DNA of 64,000 nucleotides from Peronospora farinosa. Taxonomy: Eukaryota > Oomycota > Peronosporomycetes > Peronosporales > Peronosporaceae. The stretch is taken from NCBI GenBank assembly GCA_947646735.1, contig CANTFK010000991.1, positions 310,001-374,000 on the forward strand. Reading direction: 5' to 3'. Shown one piece after another: positions 1-9,373 of this stretch. Under the pieces are notes generated by a model that was not told the DNA's origin, did no database searches, and worked only from the letters and a program-made list of their open reading frames with translations. The translations under genes were made by a program, and so were the position numbers. How positions within the stretch are numbered: position 1 is the stretch's first letter; every line of letters begins with the position of its first letter.

Positions 1-3000
1 AATGCGGTCTACAATCCAGCGCACCTGTCCCTCCGCATCAACAAGCGGAGGAGGGCTCTCGCGGTGGTAGAGCTGGCGTCCTGGTTGCTCAGGACGATGT
101 TGATCAGGCCGTGAATATAGCTGCCGATGCTCAGCTGGAGGCTGAGGCTGCCAGTGAACGTGCTGCCCAGGCGGAGAAGACTTCGAGTGAGACCCGGCAG
201 TCGAACCGTGAACTGCTCGAGCGGATAAGGATTCTGGAGCGCCAGATGCTTGGTCAGGTTCAGACGGGATAGAGACCCCGCCCCATGTCATCGGCGCGTC
301 GAGCGCGACGGGAAGGCCGTTCGACTTACGAACTCCTGAAGCCGGCGTCGGAGCCAAACCGTGAAGCGTAGCCGGACGATATTCCTTCAGCCGCCCGACA
401 TAGAATGTCGGGTGGAGTCGCAGTGAAGAGGGGACGTCGAGTGTATAAGCGTCGCCAATTGCCTTCAGAACCTTGAATGGACCGATGAAGCGTGGCGCGA
501 GTTTTTCGCGCCCAGATTAGTGAGCGCTGAATCCCTTAAACCTTCCGTAGATAATAATACACGGTCACCTTTCTCAAACTTGCTCATGTTCTTTCTTCCA
601 TGTTTGTCAGCGTTCTCCTTCTGTTGGTCTACAGCAGTTTGTAGTGCGTCGCGTACAAACCTGGTGATGGCTTGACGTTGGAGTATAAATTCCGACACGG
701 CCATGTCATCAATTGGTCGCGCCGACTCAATCGGCGCGTAGTTGGCAGTAGGGGAACGTTTACCCGAAGACGGTTCGATCAATGTCTGCGCAGTCCATCG
801 AGCTAATGGGGACGCCACGTCTGATGGCGTCAAAATGGCCGTCTTTGCCTTGGATCGTGTTACTGCATTCGCGCTCAAAATACCGTGAGCTGCACTCGAT
901 CCTTGTTTATCACCTTTATCCCCCCCCAGAGTGGAGCCACTAGGTGTTGTGGGTCGCCCCACGGCCAGGACAGTAGGAACACGAGGGTGACGAGCCGAAT
1001 TTACAAAAAATGGCGTCAACCCTGTTGACGCGTGTACGGCGTTGTTGAGTGCGAACTCAGCGAGTGGTAAAAATGCACTCCAACTTGTAAATGACGTAGC
1101 ATAACTCCGAAGAACATCTTCGAGGACTCGGTTCACGCGCTCGGTCTGCCCATCCGTTTCCGGATGGGATGCCGTCGACATCAGCAGTTTTGTCCCGAGG
1201 AGCTCGAAAAGTGATGTCCAAAATGCGGACGTAAATCGCGGATCACGGTCCGAAACAATGTTTTCTGGAAGGCCATGATGACGGAACACCGCGTCGATGA
1301 AGTGCGCCGCGGTCTCTGCCGCGGTGACCTTAGCGTGAACAGGCACGAGATGTGTCATCTTGCTGAATCTGTCAACAAAGACCAAGATGCCCGTTCGAGC
1401 TTGGCTATCGGGCGCAAGCCCGAAGATAAAGTCCATCGAAACCGATCTCCAGGCCTCTGCTGCAATTGGCAACGATCGCAAGGGAGCCTGTGACGATGGA
1501 GATGGCTTCACACGCTGGCATATTTCGCACGTTCGGATCCAGTTGCGTACCCACTTATACATGTGGGGCCAGAAGAAGTCTCGAGACACAGCCGCGAAAG
1601 TCTTTTCGCGGCCTAAATGGCCGCCAGCAGGAGCATCGTGATACTCGTGAATGATTCTTGCACGCAAATCCATGTCATTGGCAATCACCGTGCGAGGAGC
1701 ATCGAATTGGTCGATGCTATACAGAAGCAAATCGCCATCTAAACTGTATCGATGAATATGGTCGCGCTTGGTACGGGATAATGCTCCCAGTGCAGCATCG
1801 CTGGGAGCACGCAGATACTCGATAATGTCTGCATAATCTGAGTCACTCTTGTACGCTGAGACGATCTCATCAAATAAACACGGCTCGGGTGTAACCCGAG
1901 TTAAGTTCAGCGATACACACATTGCACATCGGTCATCATCGTCCTCGTCATCAGTAGCCTGGCGACTCAGAGCAGTCCGAGGATCGTAGTCGGGACGTCG
2001 TGACAAGGCGTCAGCGAGAATATTGGTCTTGACTGGCTTGTAATGCACGACGAAGTTGTACTCAGAGAAGAATGAGAGCCATCGTGCCATCCGTTGGGAC
2101 AGGTGTGGGCTCTTCATCGCTGTGCGCAGCGATGCATGATCGGTGTACAAAGCAAACGTACTTTCACCAAGGAGATGCACGCGAAACTTGATGAGTGCAT
2201 AGCGCATCGCTAGTAACTCCTTGTCGTGAACCGGATAGTTCTTCTCAGCTGGCTTCATCTGTCGCGACTGGTAACTCACGACTCGTTCACGGCCCTCATC
2301 ATCAAATTGCATGAGGGCACAACCGATTGCAAAATCACTGGCGTCGCAAACCACGTGGAACGGCTTGGAATCGTCTGGTAGGACCAGCACTGGCGCTGAC
2401 GCTAGGCTCTTCTTTACTGCTTCGAAGGCTGCTTGGTGCTCGGGACGCCACAACCACGTGGCGTATTTCTTCAAGAGTGACGACAAAGGCTGGATAGAAC
2501 CAGCATAATCCTTTGTATACTTGTGCAAATAATTAGCCAAGCCGAGCCACTGGCGCAACTCCGTAGGGTTCTTGGGCGTGGGCCAAGAACAGATGGACGA
2601 CACCTTCTCTGGATCAGCTCGAACTCCCGATTTACTCACATAGCAACCTAACACCGGAATCTCCGGTGCACAAAAGACACACTTCTTGAGATTCGCGTAC
2701 AACTTGTTGTCCCGCATAACTTGAAACACTTGCTTCAGGTGTTGAAGGTGAACTTGGACATCGTTGAGGTTGCCCTCGGCGCGACTATGGACGAAGATAT
2801 CGTCAAAATAACTTGGAGCAAAGTTCCGAAGGGGTCTCAACACTTGAAACACCATTCGATTGAAAGTGGCCGGAGCGTTCTTCAATCCTTGTGGCATAAC
2901 CATCCACTCCCATAACATGCCACTCGGGGTGCTCACCGCGGTGAGTGGGATATCGCTCGGGCGCATCAAAATCTGGTAAAAGCCATCCGTCAAGTCGATG

Positions 3001-3659
3001 ACACTGAAGATGACACTACCTGACATGGAATTCAGCACCATGTCCTTCCTGGGAATTGGCGTTTGCGCAGGAATAGTGGCATCATTCAACTTATTGAACG
3101 CATGCACTATCCGCCAGCCTCCCGTAGCCTTCTTCACGCAGAAGGTTGGACTCGAATGTGGTGAGATACTCTCCCGCACATGACCCGCTTTGCGGCGACC
3201 TTCAAAGAATGCGTCAATAGCTTCGACTTGATCTCGAGGCAACGGCCACTGCCGTGTCACACAATACTTCGACCCTGGCACGAGATCGATCTCGTGCCGA
3301 ACACCGCGGTCCGCAGGAAGTTCAGCCGGGATCTTGTCCGGGAACACGTCTGCATACTCACGAGCAATGTCGTAGACGGGGTTACCAGACTCTCGCAGGG
3401 CCTCCCATGACTGTGATGCAAACCTTTCTTCACGCGCAGACTTCGGCTCAGCGCTTTGAGGACGCGCCACATGCTCCTCGTTTGCCACAGTAACCACCTC
3501 GTTGGTGATTAGACACACTTGTTCCACAGTGCCTCCCTTAAGGTCACGTAGGAAATGCTTCCAGGAAAGCCCTGGAAGACTTGTAATGGAAGACGCATTA
3601 CGAGGAGGACTCTCGACCTCGATATATTGGCGCCTTTGTGGACTCCCTTCCACGTACAC
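1..3659 (-). pseudogene. Pol (RT, RNase H, integrase, chromodomain start) of element A, frameshifted
   Basis: The long frame 465-3659 encodes RT (VIDLTDGFYQILM, catalytic YFDD near residue 288), RNase H (CDASDFAIG near 435) and integrase (H-H-C-C zinc module from about residue 675; then MDF, SDRDPRF and the PETDGQTERVNR helix with the DDE residues). It stops at 465 after diverging from the integrase C-terminus. One base missing in the T5 run at 502-506 explains this: in the shifted frame the sequence stays open to base 1 and reads the expected LHPTFYVGRLKEYRP block and a chromodomain-like EGQVRWIVDRI. Either this copy is mutated or the homopolymer was miscalled. Confidence 0.9.
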
Positions 3660-5001
3660 GACATTCCAACGCTATATTCTCGGTGCTGTTGTCCCCATCG
3701 TGCTTCGAGTCACTACTCGAAGCTGGCGAACCGCAGTCAGGTGATAAACCATCACCCCCCTCTAGGCACTGGATGTCGTCATCCACGATGCCGGAAACAC
3801 TGGACGGGAGTACCCCAAACTCTACCGTCGACACTTGATGCGGGAGCTCCTGCTCGGCCGCCGTAAACCCGCGTGGGAGCCCCTGCTCAACCACAGTATG
3901 CCCATGTGGGAACCTCGGTTCGACCACAGTGGGTGATGATGGGAACCCCGGTTCGACCATCATGCTCTCGCGTGGGGACTCCTGTCCGTCCACGTTGTAC
4001 TCGTGTGGGAGACCCTGCTCGACCACAATATGCCCATGTGGGAACCTCGGTTCGACCACAGTGGGTGATGATGGGAACCCCGGTTCGACCATCATGCTCT
4101 CGCGTGAGGACTCCTGTCCGTCCACGTCACACTCGCTGGCGAGCTCTTGCTCGTCGCCACAATGCCCTTGTGGGAGCCCCTGCTCGACCACAATAGGTGC
4201 AGATGGGAACCCCGGTTCAACCACTGCATTCACGTGCGGGAACCCCTGTTCAACCGCATTAATGACGCGCGGGAACCCCTGTTCGACCGCGTCGTCCTCG
4301 TCGTCCTCTTCGCTCTGTAGCGAGGAGTCACTGTCACTTGTGTTCCGAAGAACAGCACAAGCAGTGCATAGAGGGCCATCGCTCGCTCTGTGCACCGCCA
4401 ACGTCATGGAATCGCGATCCACGACTGTGACGTTTGGCCAGTCACTTGGAGATACCAAGAGATGGGTAAACACTTCACTGACATCGAACTTGCGTCGACG
4501 TCTCACTGATCTGGCTAACCAGTCGATCTGGGGCTTATAACGTGCCAACCATGGCATGCCCAGTATGCAATCGAATGCATAATTCATCGCGATCACCAAG
4601 AAATCATCATTACTGCGAAAGCCATCAAACGTATACGGCAACGACACTTCGCGCCGCGATACGCGGTGTGGTTTCCCGTCAGCCAACTTGACGACGACTT
4701 GGCCAGGTCCCTCACGGACCTGAATGCTGGGAGGCAGCATCGACAAACAAGATTCACGAAAGAAATTGTTTGTTGCTCCTGAGTCCAGGAGTGCTCGCAG
4801 AGGTCGCCGGACGCCGGCGACATGTAAACTGACAATAATCAGACGTGAATCACCACTCGTAGTGGTGGCATTTAACCGTGCGCGTAGCGCAGGAGGACTG
4901 GAAGGTTGGGCTGCCACCGGGGGACCCGGACCTCCGTTCCAACCAGTAGGGCGCCCTGTCCCGACCGTTTTTTGGACGTGCGGCCGGTACAGCACCCTCA
5001 T
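3598..5001 (-). CDS. Aspartic protease region of element A with repeat-rich tail
   Basis: This 467-codon open frame has no natural start; it is entered from gag by a +1 shift. The retropepsin active site is [10 protein letters not shown] near residue 70, and the conserved [16 protein letters not shown] block lies near residue 160. The C-terminal half is unlike a protease: it is acidic and built of repeated V-E-x-G-F/L-P modules, including an almost exact 44-residue duplication (132 bp, see 3899-4162). This may be a linker between protease and RT. It leaves this frame by a further +1 shift into pol near 3600-3659. Confidence 0.85.
   Translation of the reverse strand: MRVLYRPHVQKTVGTGRPTGWNGGPGPPVAAQPSSPPALRARLNATTTSGDSRLIIVSLHVAGVRRPLRALLDSGATNNFFRESCLSMLPPSIQVREGPGQVVVKLADGKPHRVSRREVSLPYTFDGFRSNDDFLVIAMNYAFDCILGMPWLARYKPQIDWLARSVRRRRKFDVSEVFTHLLVSPSDWPNVTVVDRDSMTLAVHRASDGPLCTACAVLRNTSDSDSSLQSEEDDEDDAVEQGFPRVINAVEQGFPHVNAVVEPGFPSAPIVVEQGLPQGHCGDEQELASECDVDGQESSRESMMVEPGFPSSPTVVEPRFPHGHIVVEQGLPHEYNVDGQESPRESMMVEPGFPSSPTVVEPRFPHGHTVVEQGLPRGFTAAEQELPHQVSTVEFGVLPSSVSGIVDDDIQCLEGGDGLSPDCGSPASSSDSKHDGDNSTENIALECRVRGRESTKAPIYRGRESSS
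3899..4162. repeat. 132-bp tandem duplication inside the protease-RT linker
   Basis: TGCCCATGTGGGAACC recurs at 3899 and 4031, and the following ~130 bases are nearly identical. The period of 132 bp is a multiple of 3, so it adds 44 residues in frame. Shorter, more diverged V-E-x-G-F-P repeats flank it (about 3840-4290). Confidence 0.85.
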
Positions 5002-6001
5002 GATGGGCGTCCACTACTTGCACCGATAATGGGGCTGGCGCACGGCACTCTGCCGCGCGATGTCCTGGCTTGCGACAACGAAAGCAAACCATTGGACGCC
5101 CGGTGCGAGCGTCACCTTTATGATGAAAGACACGTCGCCGGTCACCCGACGACTCAATAACGTCGATCTCCATAGGTTCTGGGCCAGAAGGCCGGGGAAC
5201 GCTGACGACCGAGGGTTTGGCATATGCCCTTGTGACCCTAAAGTCTTCACGGAGTGCGATGGCGAATGCCTCCTCCAATGTGGCAGGCTCGGCGCGCTCC
5301 AGCGATAAGCGGGTCTGCCCCTCACGCATACCATCCACAAAGACATTCACCTGTGTGTACATGTCCATGGGGTGCGTGATAATACACGACGCCAGATGCC
5401 TAGCCATCTGTACGTAGTCGCGCATCGCCCTTTTACCCTGTCGCATCGACAGGAATCTTGATCGCACCAGTTTCTCCTCTTGTGGTGGCTCGAAGGCAAG
5501 ACGGAGATCGTCCTGGATGGTATCCAAGGTGGGAAATGCGTGCTCGTCCACAACGAGTTTACCAAGGGCCCACTCCTTGGCCTTCCCGGTGAGGCGGGAA
5601 AGAAGAAAGTTGACCTTCGCCTGTGGAGCCTCAAGAAGTCTCGAGGCGATGGCGATATCAACTTCTCGGAACCACCGGTTCAGCGATAACCAGTTCTTAC
5701 CTTCTCCAGAGTAGGAGGAGGTTTTCATCTTCACGGCCTCATTACGTGAAGGGCGCGAGGGAGTTAAGCCTCGCCGGTTGGATTCGGCGAGCTCGCGTGC
5801 CATAAACTCATGTATGGCGAGACGTTGCGCGTCAGGGGTCGCTGATCTCATCAGCGACGCGACGAATGCCTCTCCCGATATCACCGCGAGGCGATTAAGG
5901 GCATCCCACTCAACACCAGTAAGATGGGGGAAGGTCGCGTGCTCCAGAAATAAATCTGGAGCGTTAAAGTACGACGATTCGCTCATCCCAAACTCGGGCA
6001 T
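4850..6001 (-). CDS. Gag polyprotein of gypsy element A
   Basis: A 383-residue Gag forms the element's particle and binds its RNA. The ATG at 6001 lies only 15 bases after the primer binding site, so there is almost no leader. The central region has the retrotransposon Gag fold pattern (a KEW motif near residue 145, and later an F-V-D-G-M-R stretch). Near residue 308 is a CCHC zinc knuckle, [14 protein letters not shown]. The 3' end overlaps the protease frame by about 150 bases with a +1 relationship. The Gag of element B (62.5-63.1 kb) is homologous but clearly divergent. Confidence 0.9.
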   Translation of the reverse strand: MPEFGMSESSYFNAPDLFLEHATFPHLTGVEWDALNRLAVISGEAFVASLMRSATPDAQRLAIHEFMARELAESNRRGLTPSRPSRNEAVKMKTSSYSGEGKNWLSLNRWFREVDIAIASRLLEAPQAKVNFLLSRLTGKAKEWALGKLVVDEHAFPTLDTIQDDLRLAFEPPQEEKLVRSRFLSMRQGKRAMRDYVQMARHLASCIITHPMDMYTQVNVFVDGMREGQTRLSLERAEPATLEEAFAIALREDFRVTRAYAKPSVVSVPRPSGPEPMEIDVIESSGDRRRVFHHKGDARTGRPMVCFRCRKPGHRAAECRAPAPLSVQVVDAHHEGAVPAARPKNGRDRAPYWLERRSGSPGGSPTFQSSCATRTVKCHHYEW

Positions 6002-6016
6002 AGGAAAGACTACAAA

Positions 6017-6025
6017 GTGCTACCA
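6017..6025 (-). other. Primer binding site of element A
   Basis: TGGTAGCAC lies 2 bases after the LTR end. The same nonamer with the same 2-base spacing follows the LTR of element B at 62027-62035. It would pair with a tRNA ending in GUGCUACCA; I did not identify which tRNA. Confidence 0.6.
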
Positions 6026-6027
6026 GG

Positions 6028-6848
6028 TGTAACGGGGCTAGAACGTACCGTCACTAGCTTACACGTGCGCTTGAGAAAGACTCAAGCCCAAGTATTAGGT
6101 ATTAAGTAAATTTAACTCTGATTTTTATTTTGGTTTTAATTCGTACTAATTACGAAGATTTTAGTCGTAATAAATACGACAGTGTTCCCGCCTTTCGGGA
6201 ACCACACAATTTCAGGTTGATTTATCATTGGTCCATATTGGGGACTTTAGGCCCAATAATAAACCAATAATAAATTACCACGCTGTGCCCGCTATTCGGG
6301 CCCAGCACCTGCCTACATATGTAATTGTTTATTTGTGTTAATGCTATATGTGTAATGTAGACCATTACAGGCACTTACACGAAGTTGCCTCGTACTACTA
6401 GCACACACCTTATGCACAAGCGAGGAAGCGGTCAGACCGTCTTATTTTCGCGTGCGAGGGTGGTTAGGAGGTTGGCCGAATGCTTAAGCAGTCGTACCAC
6501 CAGTTGCCTCTCGCTTAAGCGAGAGTGCAACGAACAACTAACAAGTGTCCTACTTACGTCACGCAGAAGCTTTCTCAGCTTCTCGTGCGCAGTAAACAGT
6601 ATGTAGTAAATTCAAGACTGAGCTACATTTAATGAATCATAATTAAATATAACTTATCTACTGGATGGTTGAATATATATAGATCGGATACGCGACTCTT
6701 TAGAAGCGTAACCTGACGCATGAGCTTGAATGTAGATTTAAGCTTGCGAATGACGTCCTTCTGGGACGTCTTGATGCCTAGCTTTAACTAGCGTCATCCC
6801 TTCCCATGTGAATTCATCAATGGATATCACATTCAAGAGGGTGGATCA
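6028..6848 (-). repeat. 5' LTR of element A
   Basis: The LTR begins TGATCCACCCTCTTG (reading down from 6848) and ends TTACA at 6028, two bases before a primer binding site. Its first ~480 bases align by eye with the LTR at 61534-62024 on the plus strand. The remaining ~330 bases, an AT-rich stretch at about 6030-6355, have no counterpart there. The boundaries rest on TG...CA ends plus PBS spacing, since the partner LTR is outside the window. Confidence 0.75.
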
Positions 6849-8065
6849 CGTTTGTGTATCGCACCCAAGTGACAGGTCAAAAGTAATCATGGACCTAACA
6901 TTAAGTATATTACTTAATGTTTACGTGTAACTAGATGCCCTGTTACAAAGTTGGCCTTCATACCATCGTTTTAGCTAGATATATTCAGGTGATAAAGTAA
7001 AATGATGTTATGAAAGTCAACGTGTACCCGTCGTTCCGACGGACACAGTAAGCGAAATCTGCCTTTTGATATTTGTACTTATCTTCTTATTTCAATATAT
7101 CCGGTTAAATAAGGTAAATCGATAGGTATGAAGGTGAATCTGTGCCCGTCGTTCCGTAATGTAGAATATCCGGTTAACTCAGGAATATTAATAGGTATGA
7201 CACTATATATATGGGTCACTTCGCTAATTGTAACTATATCCAATTCATTCTGATGACAACACTTGCTATTTGCCAACTTTTTGGTGTATTAATAAAGCAC
7301 TAAACTCATGTTCTAAACGAATCTTAAGCATGTGCCTACTCTAATGTTTCAAAAAAATGCTGTGTTTGATAGCAATTTGTAAAGATGGGTATGAACGTCA
7401 ATGTGTACCCATCGTTTCGTGAATTAATTATGTAAAAAGGAGCACGTACCCGGACACACTGAATTCTGTGATGTCGATCTACTCATGTTACAATAAATAC
7501 AAAATGCACAATCATCCACTACAAAATTAGCCAATCCGAATGCCGGAAAAGGATCGCACGACTAAATAGTTTAAACACTTTTCTTGTTGTAACACAAAAC
7601 GATATAGACGTTTATATGCTTTTATCTTGCCTTACAAACAGATCACTAGCTAATTCTTCAAAGAAAGCGCAGTTAAGGTTATATCAGATTCTACCAAGCT
7701 CGCTTTCTGATTCTTCATTGATCTCTCCCCTTACGGGTTGTAACAGCACGCAAGCCACGTGAAGATCGTATCACGAATGGTCAGAGTAATCTACTTGGTA
7801 TAATATATACATTTGAAGGTGCTTGACTATCACGCAGCGTTCAATTGCAACTCGTTCCAATGGTACATCTCTTGCGACATCGAATCGAACCGGCAATTCT
7901 GGATCACGTGGATCAAGCGACCGTGAGACTCACACAGTCCTCGCTTCAAGTGCGGCACCCAACATTATCTCTTCTAATCATGACCCCTGACTGCAGCGTG
8001 TACGTGTACCACTCGCTTGCGCTCGCTCTGTTTCGGCGACGAAGCTGCATCGCTAGGGATTCCTA
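6849..8065. other. AT-rich repeat-bearing intergenic stretch
   Basis: No coding region can be supported. It contains imperfect repeats (see 6984-7202 and 7389-7420) and long AT-rich tracts, and looks like decayed mobile or satellite-type DNA next to element A. Confidence 0.6.
6984..7202. repeat. Imperfect tandem repeats, about 71-bp period
   Basis: The block ATATCCGGTTAA...ATAGGTATGA occurs at 7097-7131 and 7168-7202. A related block with GTATGAA-GTCAA-GTGTACCCGTCGTTCCG occurs near 7008-7039, 7126-7159 and again at 7389-7420. Copies are diverged, so the unit boundaries are approximate. Confidence 0.6.
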
Positions 8066-8070
8066 GCTTT

Positions 8071-8270
8071 CCATTTGGATAATTATCAAACAAGTCTCAC
8101 CTAAGAGGTAGTAAGCAAGCATGACATGGTAGACAATTACGCGAGGCTGCCTTCCTCAAACACGCCACAGACTTTGGCGCGTCCAAGAAGGCCGTTGCGC
8201 GGTCACTTGATTTACGTCTATGAAGTCAGATCGCCTCACCCTACTGCTCAGACGGGGGTGGTATCACATT
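8071..8270 (+). pseudogene. Relict 5' end of a sugar transporter paralogue
   Basis: This segment aligns by eye with the leader and first codons of the intact transporter at 9321-9480. Both have CATTTGGAyAATTrTCmAAC AAGTCTC, a GACATGG start context (ATG at 8126 versus 9374) and a shared GACAATTAC. The relict has lost part of the N-terminus, is out of frame shortly after the ATG, and then matches the A-N-K-A-A-A-R-L-like region in another frame (KKAVARSL). Similarity fades after about 8215-8270. This is a truncated, decayed tandem duplicate. Confidence 0.7.
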
Positions 8271-9310
8271 TTAGTAGCAGAAAGAACGTATGACACTTGT
8301 TTTATGTTCATCGCCTACTTTCATGGAGGAACCGAATGCTTGGAGGTTCATAGAGTATTGCCACTTGCACGAAATGCATTTGCGATACTAGTATACAAGT
8401 ACATGTCTAGGGAGCCGTATGGTGTACAGTAGCGTGTAATTAAGTCGATTTTTTCGTGCAGATAGATAGCCTAACTTGAAGTTAGCACACTCGACCCGCC
8501 GAACATACGGCATTGCGATATTCTGAGCTTCGGTATACACTTGAGTGCGACACGGCTTTTCTCTTGTCACATAGATCACCGCATATCACCTCGACACTAA
8601 TGCAAACAATACAAACGTTTGTCGCACCAGACAATATGTTGTAATGCAGCGTTGATAATTGTGCATGTACTGCTACAATGCCATGCGTTTTAAAAACCTG
8701 TTTCTGCGATACAACACGTGCTCATATACACGATGTACACCATAGAACGTTGATCTACACGGAAGATATTATCAACATGCAATATCCGATGATACTTCAA
8801 GTATTTTGACCAACCTTCACGTATCCTGGTTTTTGCTAGGCAAAGTACGCTGCGCTTCGATTTTTCTTTGCTAGCAATGTGGTGAATCATTAAGAAAATA
8901 AAAGTTGTGGGTATTGATAGAAGTAAGAAGTAGAGGTTGTACGGTCAATCTCCAATGCACGACGTTCATGTCAAAGCTTTACGCGATGTCTGAGCTTCGA
9001 GATACGGCGCACAAGTAAGTTACCTGTGCACCGTATCTCAAAGTTCCGACCATCGCGAAAAACCTTAACAAGTACATCGTGCACCTGGCCACCTGTGTCT
9101 GCCTAGTCAAGAGACAGGCGGAGGCTGGTTTTGCGCGATATCTGAGCTTCGAGATACGGTGCACACGGTGCGAGCATCATTACGTCTGCCTAGACAAGAG
9201 ACAAGCGGATGCTGTACTTCAAATACAACGTACACATTTGCCGATGCTTGAATGGTCAGTCACCTCTGCTCGCTTAAAAGTCTCTTTTTGTATCGGTGGC
9301 CATTTGCTTT
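8271..9310. other. Upstream region of the sugar transporter with repeats
   Basis: No gene is supported here. It holds three copies of a 22-bp element (8992-9046 as an inverted pair, 9144-9165), a weaker fourth copy near 8519-8541, and a direct repeat TCTGCCTAG-CAAGAGACA at about 9097 and 9184. It is probably the promoter-proximal region of the transporter at 9374. Confidence 0.55.
8992..9165. repeat. Three-copy 22-bp element, two copies as an inverted pair
   Basis: The core CTTCGAGATACGGYGCACA is at 8992-9013 (forward), 9025-9046 (inverted, 11-base spacer) and 9144-9165 (forward). The first two could form a hairpin with 3 mismatches in 22 pairs. Confidence 0.8.
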
Positions 9311-9326
9311 TCTCATTTTTCATTTG
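9311..9326 (+). promoter_or_regulatory. Oomycete initiator of the sugar transporter
   Basis: TCTCATTTTTCATTTG matches the oomycete initiator plus flanking element (TCATTYY...CAWTT). It lies 48 bases before the ATG at 9374 and downstream of the possible ATG at 9296, so it argues for the later start. Confidence 0.65.
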
Positions 9327-9373
9327 GACAATTGTCCAACAAGTCTCTACTACCACCAAGCACGTTAGCAGAC

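Larger units (their letters stand above)
1..6848 (-). mobile_element. Ty3/gypsy LTR retrotransposon A, 3' end outside window
   Basis: In transcription order this minus-strand element shows a 5' LTR, a primer binding site, gag with a zinc knuckle, an aspartic protease, reverse transcriptase, RNase H, integrase with HHCC and DDE residues, and the start of a chromodomain. RT-RH-IN order is diagnostic of Ty3/gypsy rather than copia. The 3' LTR would lie left of base 1. Gag, protease and pol occupy three different frames, and pol has an extra 1-base shift near 502-506, so this copy is probably not autonomous as read. GC content and codon use are higher than in the AT-rich DNA on its right. Confidence 0.95.

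Noticed and set aside
3873..4540. Plus-strand open frames over the repeats of element A
   Set aside because: They are antisense to the protease linker and exist because the 132-bp repeat is a multiple of three.
9296..9373. Upstream ATG extending the sugar transporter by 26 residues
   Set aside because: It precedes the initiator element at 9311-9326 and adds residues not typical of the family.
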